Part shown: positions 1 to 5,870 of the stretch, piece by piece
Position numbering within the stretch: the stretch's first letter is position 1
Layout of the letters: the number at the start of each line of letters is the position of its first letter
Notes under the pieces: generated by a model
What the model saw: only the letters and a program-made list of their open reading frames with translations
Databases searched by the model: none
What the model was told of the DNA's origin: nothing
Source: an uncultured Bacteroidota bacterium
GTDB lineage: Bacteria; Bacteroidota; Bacteroidia; Chitinophagales; Chitinophagaceae
DNA: 7,346 bases
NCBI GenBank assembly: GCA_946887345.1
Contig: CAMPKR010000122.1
Coordinates: 1 to 7,346, forward strand
Direction: 5' to 3'
Translations under genes and position numbers: made by a program

Positions 1-2
1 GA

Positions 3-2873
3 ACTATACTCTTCCTTTTCTGGACCATCACCCACTTTGCCAAAAAGCTGGTGGCAGGAAAAGACGATGAACCGACAGGCTATCAAAACCTGCTGATAAT
101 GGGCGCCGGCGTAGTAGGCGGCCTGGCTTATACTTTTTCTGATACATTCTGGTTCTCAGCCGTGGAAGCGGAAGTTTATGCAACCTCATCATTTTTCACT
201 GCCCTTGTATTCTGGGCGATACTGAAATGGGAGCACGTGGCCAATGAGCGTTACGGCGATCGCTGGCTGATATTTATAGCGTATATGACAGGTCTGTCAG
301 TAGGTATACACTTGCTGAACCTCCTTACCATCCCGGCCCTGGCAATGGTATATTACTATAAGCGCTATGAAGTGACCACGCGTGGCTCTATCATCGCCTT
401 CCTGGTGGGATGTATACTGCTGGCCTTTGTGCAATTCGGCATTATTCAGTACCTGCCAATCTTCGCATCAAGGCTTGACCTACTCTTCGTAAATACATTC
501 CGCCTGCCATTTGATTCCGGTGCTATTACCTTCATCGTATTGCTGGTAGGCCTGCTTACCTGGTTGCTGATGTATGCCAAAAAAAGGGGCTGGTACCTGG
601 TGCATACCGGAGTACTCTGTACCACTTTTATCATCATAGGTTTCTCCAGCTACCTGGCTCCTATCATCCGCTCAAGGGCTGAAGTACCTATTGACATGAC
701 CAACCCTGATAATACGCTCAGCCTTATCTCTTACGTGCAACGTGAGCAGTATGGGTCGCAGCCGCTGGTATTTGGGCGTGACTTTGACAGCCCGGTAAAA
801 CGCGAAGGTGGAAGGCCGGTGTTTAAAGACAACGGTCACTACTACATGCAAACGCAGAAGGATGGCAAAGACTACTACGAAGTGGTAGGCGATAAGATAG
901 AATATGAATATGACAACCTGCGTTTCTTCCCGCGCGTATGGGACGGCAACGACGGAGGGCACGTATCATTCTACAAGAGCTATTTAGGACTGGAAGAAGG
1001 CGAATCTCCGACGGCGGGTGACAACATGAAATTCTTCGTTGGCTACCAGCTGGGCTGGATGTGGTGGCGCTACTTTATGTGGAACTACGCAGGCCGCCAG
1101 AACGATATAGAAGGACAAGGCGATCCACGCTTCGGGCATTGGATATCGGGTATCAAGTTCCTGGACAAAGGGAAGGTAGGTGACCTGGATCTTGCCGGAC
1201 GCGGCATCAGCGACAACAGAGCACGTAACGAGCTCTACTTCCTGCCATTCATACTTGGCTTGCTGGGATTAGTGTTCCAGTTCAACAGGGACAAACGGGA
1301 CGGTATAGTCACCTTTATGCTCTTCTTCTTTACAGGTATAGCCATTGCCATATACCTGAACATGCCACCGCTGCAACCGCGTGAAAGAGACTATGCCTTC
1401 GCAGGTGCTACATACGCCTTTGCCATCTGGATAGGACTGGGTGTGCTGATGGTGAACCAGTGGTTCCAGAAAGTGGTGAAAGGAAATGCGGGAGGACTGC
1501 TGGCTATAGTGCTTTGCCTGCTGGCAGTGCCGACCCTGATGGCCAAAGAAGAATGGGACGACCACGACCGCTCCAAGAAACGCCTGGCGCACTCTACTGC
1601 TTATAACGCTCTGAACTCCTGCGCACCGAACGCGATACTATTCACCTTTGGTGATAACGATACTTACCCGCTGTGGTATGCCCAGGAAATAGAAGGTATA
1701 CGCACGGATGTGCGCATCATTAACCTGAGCCTGCTGGGTATAGACTGGTATATAGACCAGCTGAACCGCAAGATCAACAACGCAGACGCGATACCAATGA
1801 TCTGGCAGCGCAAGGACTATGCAGGTGATGCACACAACTATGTGCAGTATAACGAGAACAGCAGGATAGACCAGAGCAAGCACTATGACCTGGTAGAGAT
1901 CTGTAAGTTCCTGGTAGCCGATGAAACCAAGGCTATGACACAGGGCGGTGAAATGATGAACTACCTGCCTGCCAAGAATTTCTCGCTGAAGGCACCGAGC
2001 AAGGAAGAACTGGTGAAGCTGGGTATGGTGAAAGCCGCGGACACATCAGTGATCAATACCGAGATAAAATTCACTGCTCCTAAGGACATGCTGATAAAGG
2101 ATGATATAGCCGTGCTGAACATTATAGCCGGTATAGCATCTGATGGGTGGAAGAGGCCTATATACTTCGGTGGCGGCCTGCCGGGTGACAATTATGCGGG
2201 TCTTGACAAATACCTGCGCCTGGAAGGTGTGGTGTACCGCCTGATGCCATTCCAGTATGTTGACTCTCTGACTTTGGCTTCTGTGAACATACCGGGCACA
2301 AAGGGTACGGTGGATCTTGACAAGACTTACGACCTCTTTATGAACAAATACCAATGGGGCAATTCAGAAAGGGATGATGTTTATTTTGACGAAAAGAACA
2401 GGCTGATGTTTGCCGCTTACCGTGTGAATGTATCGCGCGTGGCCAACCAGCTGAGCATGGCCGGCCGCAAGGCTGATGCCGTGAGGATACTGAATAAGAT
2501 CGATTCGGTGCTGAGCCAGTCGGCATATCCATACAATCCGTATACTCTGGAGATGTTTGATGCATCGGCCTACTTTATGGCTACGGCGTACTACAATGCC
2601 GGAGATAATGCGAAAGCGGCCAAGGTGGCCAGCCAGTTTGTGGAAAACCTGGAGAAGGACATAGCCTGGATATTGTCATTAGGTGATGATGGAAAAGAAC
2701 AGCTGACACGCGATGCGCAGCAGGACGTAAGCCTGATCAACGAATTCAGCAGGCTGGCAGCGAGCCGCGGCGACACTGCGTTTGCCAAGAAAATGAACGA
2801 CAAGACCGACATGCTGATACAGAAAATGAGCAAGGAACTAAACATGGAAAGCATGATGGGTCCGCGCCCATAG
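3..2873 (+). CDS. DUF2723 family polytopic membrane protein (GT-C-like), 5'-truncated by the window edge
   Basis: The reading frame is open from base 3, giving about 956 residues. The GTG at 51 is not the real start, because the codons before it (3-50) continue a family-like transmembrane helix (TILFLFWTITHFAKKL). By comparison with the family I expect roughly 100-130 N-terminal residues outside the window, including the conserved FWDCGEF-type loop. The first half has about ten hydrophobic segments, near bases 3-40, 95-230, 265-355, 390-460, 520-570, 595-665, 1240-1290, 1305-1360, 1400-1460 and 1480-1535. A large soluble loop separates them at about 665-1230. Family hallmarks are QPRERDYAFAGA (near 1375-1410) and GDNDTYPLWYAQEIEG (1650-1697). 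The soluble C-terminal part ends in TPR-like helices (about 2440-2700). DUF2723 proteins resemble GT-C glycosyltransferases using lipid-linked sugars and are proposed to act in protein O-glycosylation. That function is inferred here, and the expected catalytic acidic residues lie outside the window. A strong terminator follows the stop. Confidence 0.9.
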   Translation, partial: TILFLFWTITHFAKKLVAGKDDEPTGYQNLLIMGAGVVGGLAYTFSDTFWFSAVEAEVYATSSFFTALVFWAILKWEHVANERYGDRWLIFIAYMTGLSVGIHLLNLLTIPALAMVYYYKRYEVTTRGSIIAFLVGCILLAFVQFGIIQYLPIFASRLDLLFVNTFRLPFDSGAITFIVLLVGLLTWLLMYAKKRGWYLVHTGVLCTTFIIIGFSSYLAPIIRSRAEVPIDMTNPDNTLSLISYVQREQYGSQPLVFGRDFDSPVKREGGRPVFKDNGHYYMQTQKDGKDYYEVVGDKIEYEYDNLRFFPRVWDGNDGGHVSFYKSYLGLEEGESPTAGDNMKFFVGYQLGWMWWRYFMWNYAGRQNDIEGQGDPRFGHWISGIKFLDKGKVGDLDLAGRGISDNRARNELYFLPFILGLLGLVFQFNRDKRDGIVTFMLFFFTGIAIAIYLNMPPLQPRERDYAFAGATYAFAIWIGLGVLMVNQWFQKVVKGNAGGLLAIVLCLLAVPTLMAKEEWDDHDRSKKRLAHSTAYNALNSCAPNAILFTFGDNDTYPLWYAQEIEGIRTDVRIINLSLLGIDWYIDQLNRKINNADAIPMIWQRKDYAGDAHNYVQYNENSRIDQSKHYDLVEICKFLVADETKAMTQGGEMMNYLPAKNFSLKAPSKEELVKLGMVKAADTSVINTEIKFTAPKDMLIKDDIAVLNIIAGIASDGWKRPIYFGGGLPGDNYAGLDKYLRLEGVVYRLMPFQYVDSLTLASVNIPGTKGTVDLDKTYDLFMNKYQWGNSERDDVYFDEKNRLMFAAYRVNVSRVANQLSMAGRKADAVRILNKIDSVLSQSAYPYNPYTLEMFDASAYFMATAYYNAGDNAKAAKVASQFVENLEKDIAWILSLGDDGKEQLTRDAQQDVSLINEFSRLAASRGDTAFAKKMNDKTDMLIQKMSKELNMESMMGPRP

Positions 2874-2887
2874 TTTTAACAGTCTTT

Positions 2888-2920
2888 AAATCCCCCCGCG
2901 AACCGGGGGGATTTTTATTT
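2888..2920 (+). terminator. Intrinsic terminator of the DUF2723 gene
   Basis: Positions 2888-2898 (AAATCCCCCCG) pair perfectly with 2904-2914 around a 5-nt loop (CGAAC), an 11-bp stem with seven consecutive G:C pairs. It is followed by TTTTTATTTTAT. It starts 14 nt after the DUF2723 stop codon. It should isolate that gene from the small AT-rich gene downstream, which would then need its own promoter. Confidence 0.92.
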
Positions 2921-2924
2921 TATG

Positions 2925-2932
2925 TAAATTTG
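2925..2932 (+). promoter_or_regulatory. Bacteroidota -7 box (TAnnTTTG) just upstream of the small secreted-protein gene
   Basis: TAAATTTG matches the Bacteroidota housekeeping -7 element exactly. It sits immediately after the upstream terminator and 5 nt before the ATG at 2938. No convincing TTG (-33) lies 19-21 nt upstream, where the terminator stem is. A six-base consensus also occurs by chance a few times in a window this size, so the support comes mainly from its position between a terminator and a start codon. If used, transcription would begin at or very near the ATG. Confidence 0.45.
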
Positions 2933-2937
2933 GAGTG

Positions 2938-3567
2938 ATGAAACGAATCGCAATTCCTGTCCTTATCCTATTGTTGTTGCTTGCTGTAAATATCTGCTTC
3001 GGCCAAAGAAAAGCTGTATTGGTAAAGTTGGCTTCTCAAAAATCGAGGATCACACATTTCGAAAATAGAGGAGATTTCAAAAACGCGAACAACCTGCGTA
3101 AGGATGCAAATGCCATTATGCAGGCTACTATTAATGACTTTGAAGACAACTTTAATTATTGCGAGGTATATTACTTTATCGATACCAATCTCTATAAAGT
3201 TCTGGCTTCTAAGTTTGAGGGAGTATTGCTAGATCGGGATTTAAAACCCGTTAGCAACCCAGTGATTAAAAACGGTGATACGAAATTTTTGATAGTGTAT
3301 TACGGCGTACCTGATGACGCTGAAGTAAATAAAATAGACAGCACATCTTATAGAAGCATCAGGTATCCGAATGATGGCCTTGTAGTATTAGGACATGACT
3401 ATAAACGCGTACGCCGGCTGGATCATTTTATATACTATAACCATCCCTTTAGAAAAAAGATGAGAGGGTATATATATACTTCAAAACATTTCACGCTTGA
3501 GTATAAACCCCACGCTGAGGACTTACAGCAGAATCTGACGAATTTCATTGGTCTTGGCGGACGGTAG
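2938..3567 (+). CDS. Small secreted protein of unknown function, AT-rich
   Basis: I do not recognise this 209-residue protein. ATG 2938 is preferred over the adjacent in-frame GTG at 2935. The N-terminus (MKR, then a hydrophobic stretch to about residue 21, ending CFG before Q) is a signal peptide probably cut by signal peptidase I. The residues before Cys (VNIC) do not form a lipobox, so I do not call it a lipoprotein. The mature part begins with a basic, probably helical stretch to about residue 65. A Tyr/Phe- and Lys-rich, mostly beta-like part follows, and I see no catalytic motif, repeat or further membrane segment. Three 60-base rows counted by hand (from 3001, 3121 and 3241) are 30-40% G+C, against about 55% for a row in the DUF2723 gene, so composition differs from its neighbours. 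It is enclosed by terminators on both sides and is probably monocistronic. A periplasmic or secreted location is inferred; the function is unknown. Confidence 0.75.
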   Translation: MKRIAIPVLILLLLLAVNICFGQRKAVLVKLASQKSRITHFENRGDFKNANNLRKDANAIMQATINDFEDNFNYCEVYYFIDTNLYKVLASKFEGVLLDRDLKPVSNPVIKNGDTKFLIVYYGVPDDAEVNKIDSTSYRSIRYPNDGLVVLGHDYKRVRRLDHFIYYNHPFRKKMRGYIYTSKHFTLEYKPHAEDLQQNLTNFIGLGGR

Positions 3568-3634
3568 CCGCAAAAAACCTGCATTTTCCGAGTGCAGCCC
3601 GTTGCATATAACTTTGTAAGATTCGACACAAAAT

Positions 3635-3668
3635 AAAAAGCCTTGCAGACCAACTGCAAGGCTTTTTT
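3635..3668. terminator. Bidirectional intrinsic terminator shared by tRNA-Cys and the secreted-protein gene
   Basis: Positions 3635-3648 pair without mismatch with 3654-3667 around a 5-nt loop (ACCAA), giving a 14-bp stem whose core is GCCTTGCAG/CTGCAAGGC. On the + strand the stem runs into TTTTTT (3663-3668), suited to ending the gene that stops at 3567. On the - strand it runs into TTTTTATTTTG and begins 2 nt beyond the encoded CCA of tRNA-Cys. One hairpin therefore appears to serve both convergent transcription units. Confidence 0.92.
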
Positions 3669-3669
3669 G

Positions 3670-3743
3670 TGGAGGTCGCGAGCGGATTCGAACCGCTGTA
3701 GCAGGTTTTGCAGACCTGTGCCTAGCCACTCGGCTACGCGACC
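3670..3743 (-). tRNA. tRNA-Cys (anticodon GCA), CCA encoded
   Basis: Read on the - strand, the acceptor stem GGTCGCG (from 3743) pairs with CGCGACC over 7 bp. The anticodon arm is CAGGT-CTGCAAA-ACCTG, giving anticodon GCA. The T arm is AGCGG-TTCGAAT-CCGCT. The discriminator base at 3673 is U, the expected identity element for tRNA-Cys, and CCA is encoded (3672-3670). The body without CCA is 71 nt. A terminator hairpin follows 2 nt later, and a consensus promoter lies just upstream on the same strand. The gene is convergent with the small secreted-protein gene and divergent from the nucleoside phosphorylase. Confidence 0.97.
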
Positions 3744-3753
3744 GTGAAGATGG

Positions 3754-3784
3754 CAAATGTAGTAAAAAATCGTTTCTTTACAAG
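3754..3784 (-). promoter_or_regulatory. Bacteroidota-type promoter of tRNA-Cys
   Basis: On the - strand, TACATTTG (3761-3754) matches the -7 consensus TAnnTTTG exactly. CTTG at 3784-3781 supplies the -33 TTG, with 19 nt between TTG and TA. The -7 box ends 10 nt before the mature tRNA 5' end, predicting a short leader of only a few nucleotides. Both elements at canonical spacing in front of a tRNA make this the best-supported promoter in the window. It lies inside the 59-bp gap shared with the divergent phosphorylase gene, and its -33 element is about 20 nt from that gene's ATG. Confidence 0.8.
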
Positions 3785-3802
3785 CAGAAACTAAAAAATC
3801 GG

Positions 3803-4687
3803 ATGCTGCGGAAAGATATAATAGCCGAATCGGAAATGATACTGACTGAGGGCGGCCGTATCTACCACCTGGACCTTGCCCCGGAGCAACTGGCACCAAC
3901 GGTAATAGTAGTTGGAGACCCCGACAGGGTGCAAATGGTATCGCGTTATTTTGACCGGGTAGAGCATAAAGCAAAGCACAGGGAATTCATTACGCATACC
4001 GGCTATATAGGCGGCAAGCGGTTATCGGTGGTATCCACAGGCATAGGCCCGGATAACATAGATATAGTAGTGAATGAACTGGATGCGCTGGTGAATGTAG
4101 ACTTCGGCAGCAGGACAGTTAAAGAACAAAAGACTACCCTATCGATCATCAGGTTTGGAACCTGCGGCGCGCTGCAACCAGATATAGCGCCGGACAGCAT
4201 GATCGTGTCTTCGCATGGCATAGGCCTGGATAACCTGATGCACTTTTATAAATACAGCAGCAGTCCCGAGGAGATATTTATTCTGAATGAATTTCTGCGA
4301 CACACATCGCTACCGGGTAAAAGCTTGCAGCCATATGTAATGGAAGGATCTATATCGCTGAGGAAACACTTTGGAGAAAAATATGTACATGGCATCACAG
4401 TTACTTGTCCCGGATTTTACGGGCCGCAGGGGCGCGTGCTGCGCGCACCCATAGCCTACCCTAACCTGATAGATGCGCTGAGCAGCTTTAAGAGCGGCAT
4501 GCACCGCATAGTGAATTTTGAGATGGAAACTTCTGCTATCTACGGGCTTTGCAGAATACTGGGACACCAGTGCCTTTCGGTGAATACGGCGATCAACAAT
4601 CGCCAAAGCAAAAAGGTATCGAGTGCAAAAGCGCAAAGCGTTGATAATATGATCAAGGAATCGCTGCAAATAATAGAAAAGATATAA
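3803..4687 (+). CDS. Nucleoside phosphorylase, uridine-phosphorylase-like (PNP/UDP family)
   Basis: This 294-residue protein belongs to the PNP_UDP_1 fold, which cleaves nucleosides with phosphate to give a free base and ribose 1-phosphate in cytoplasmic salvage. Visible motifs in order are the phosphate loop GDPDR (38-42), HREF with Arg60, STGIGPDN (78-85), RFGTCGA (117-123; Arg117 a probable phosphate ligand), FYGPQGR (205-211) and the ribose-binding Glu-Met-Glu in NFEMETSA (238-245). Gln209 and Arg211 keep the spacing of the uracil-recognising Gln/Arg pair of E. coli uridine phosphorylase, so pyrimidine nucleosides are the likelier substrates. This specificity is inferred. ATG 3803 gives MLRKDIIAESEMIL, which fits the N-termini I recall for Bacteroidota relatives. 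The next ATG (3836) would remove the IAESE segment. No Shine-Dalgarno or clear + strand promoter is visible in the 59-bp gap shared with tRNA-Cys. lgt follows 44 bp later with no terminator between them. Confidence 0.9.
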   Translation: MLRKDIIAESEMILTEGGRIYHLDLAPEQLAPTVIVVGDPDRVQMVSRYFDRVEHKAKHREFITHTGYIGGKRLSVVSTGIGPDNIDIVVNELDALVNVDFGSRTVKEQKTTLSIIRFGTCGALQPDIAPDSMIVSSHGIGLDNLMHFYKYSSSPEEIFILNEFLRHTSLPGKSLQPYVMEGSISLRKHFGEKYVHGITVTCPGFYGPQGRVLRAPIAYPNLIDALSSFKSGMHRIVNFEMETSAIYGLCRILGHQCLSVNTAINNRQSKKVSSAKAQSVDNMIKESLQIIEKI

Positions 4688-4731
4688 GAGTAAAAATCAG
4701 AACAATCAAATAACATTACCTTTACAAAATC

Positions 4732-5808
4732 ATGTATCCTGACTTTCAATATTTACTACGTGGCCTTTTAGGAGTTGATGTGCCTGAGTGGGTGGGCATT
4801 TTTAAGACATTCGGCTTTTTTGTGGCACTGGCATTTATGGCCGGGGGCCTGGTGGTGGTGCGTGAAATGAAACGCAAGGAGCAACTTGGCCTACTGCAAC
4901 CGGAAATAGTAGAAAGAGAAGACAAAAAAACAGGCGTAAAGAAAAAAGTGGCAGTGCTGCCTCACCAGCGAGTTACGGACATACTGGTGATAGGTGCTAT
5001 ATCAGGACTTATAGGGGCCAAGCTATTTAACGCACTGGAGACATGGGAAGACTTTATTAATGATCCAATAGACAACTTGTTCTCGCGTAGCGGACTTACT
5101 TTCTACGGCGGGCTAATTGTTGCTGCTGCTGCACTTGCTTATTATTGCCGGAAGCATAATATAAGCTTTGTTCACTTTGCAGACTCGGTAGCGCCGGGGC
5201 TTATGCTGGCGTATGGTGTTGGAAGGCTTGGCTGTCATTTTTCAGGGGATGGTGACTGGGGTATCTTCAATAGTGCCTATGTAACGGGAACTGACGGTGC
5301 TTTAAAACTGGCAGGACCGGGAGAGTACCAATCGATGCTGCAGACAGCCCACCCGTACTTCGTTAGCAATTTTGGCAGCCTTGAGGCTGTACCTCACATG
5401 AGTGTAGTAGCCCCGTCGTGGCTGCCTGACTGGAGCGTTGCCATGAACTATGCCCATAATGTAAATAATGAAGGTATGCGCCTGGCAGACTGCGTCGGCA
5501 ACTATTGTGCTGTGCTGCCTGTAGGTGTTTTCCCCACATCACTTTACGAGGCTATTACATGTACCATACTTGCTTTTCTGCTTATAGGTATGCGCAATAT
5601 TTTTAAGTATCCCCTGCATCTCTTTGGATTCTACCTTATACTCAACGGACTGGAGCGGTTCTTTGTAGAAAAGATAAGGGTGAACTACAAGTACGATTGG
5701 GGTTTTCTTCAGCCTACCCAGGCGGAAATCATTTCGACGCTGCTGGTACTGACGGGTCTGAGTATTCTATTGTTTTATAAGCCCAAAAAAGAAGTAGGGC
5801 CTGCATAG
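4732..5808 (+). CDS. lgt: Prolipoprotein diacylglyceryl transferase (Lgt), Bacteroidota-type
   Basis: Lgt is an inner-membrane enzyme that moves diacylglycerol from phosphatidylglycerol to the lipobox Cys of prolipoproteins, the first lipoprotein maturation step. The 358-residue protein has hydrophobic segments near residues 22-43, 82-100, 124-138, 152-172, 274-290, 295-309 and 331-348. Recognisable signatures are GLTFYGGLI (121-129), YGVGRLGCHFSGDGDWG (161-177), PTSLYE (268-273) and NGLERFFVEKIR (305-316). Arg165, Arg309 and Glu313 match E. coli Arg143, Arg239 and Glu243. Other positions differ from E. coli: Tyr125 replaces His103, Cys168 replaces Asn146 and Asn305 replaces Tyr235. I recall these as usual for this phylum rather than signs of decay. 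At 358 residues it is longer than E. coli Lgt (about 290), with a charged insertion at about 44-80 and a long segment at about 178-265. No Shine-Dalgarno precedes the ATG. It may be co-transcribed with the phosphorylase. The downstream dyad lacks a T-tract, so no normal terminator follows. Confidence 0.94.
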   Translation: MYPDFQYLLRGLLGVDVPEWVGIFKTFGFFVALAFMAGGLVVVREMKRKEQLGLLQPEIVEREDKKTGVKKKVAVLPHQRVTDILVIGAISGLIGAKLFNALETWEDFINDPIDNLFSRSGLTFYGGLIVAAAALAYYCRKHNISFVHFADSVAPGLMLAYGVGRLGCHFSGDGDWGIFNSAYVTGTDGALKLAGPGEYQSMLQTAHPYFVSNFGSLEAVPHMSVVAPSWLPDWSVAMNYAHNVNNEGMRLADCVGNYCAVLPVGVFPTSLYEAITCTILAFLLIGMRNIFKYPLHLFGFYLILNGLERFFVEKIRVNYKYDWGFLQPTQAEIISTLLVLTGLSILLFYKPKKEVGPA

Positions 5809-5816
5809 GTGTTCCC

Positions 5817-5868
5817 GCGGCAATAATTGACAGTTAAAAATGTTATTTTAATAGGATCAATTATCCGC
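5817..5868. promoter_or_regulatory. Long imperfect dyad filling the lgt / OmpA-like intergenic gap
   Basis: Nested inverted arms share one axis. GCGG (5817-5820) pairs with CCGC (5865-5868), ATAATTGA (5823-5830) with TCAATTAT (5857-5864), and TTAAAA (5834-5839) with TTTTAA (5846-5851) around the loop ATGTTA. A CA bulge on the left and a small internal loop (CAG/TAGGA) interrupt the 18 pairs. It begins 8 nt after the lgt stop and ends 2 nt before the TTG start of the next gene. No T-tract follows either arm, so it is not a standard terminator. It could be a 5' leader hairpin limiting ribosome access or a DNA operator; which of these is unknown. TTGACA at 5827-5832 overlaps the left arm, but no good -10 or -7 box is placed with it. 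Confidence 0.5.
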
Positions 5869-5870
5869 CC

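Noticed and set aside
51..53. GTG as the start of the DUF2723 gene
   Set aside because: The frame is open to the left edge and the upstream codons encode a family-like hydrophobic helix, so the true start lies outside the window.
3579..3597. CTGCA...TGCAG inverted repeat after the secreted-protein gene
   Set aside because: Only 5 bp with a 9-nt loop and no T-tract; the strong hairpin at 3635-3668 explains termination.
3609..3616. TAACTTTG on the + strand, an exact TAnnTTTG match about 20 nt before the bidirectional hairpin, suggesting a ~45-nt RNA
   Set aside because: No TTG lies at the right distance upstream, and a six-base match is expected several times by chance in a window of this size. 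No further evidence of a small RNA.
2874..3743. Genomic island or integrated element at tRNA-Cys
   Set aside because: The AT-rich gene beside the tRNA prompted the idea, but there is no integrase, and no copy of the tRNA 3' end is visible between 2874 and 2937. Both flanks have normal terminators.
3435..3974. A 179-codon open frame on the - strand
   Set aside because: It runs across the tRNA-Cys gene, its promoter and the terminator, and overlaps two well-supported + strand genes. It has no family-like motifs.
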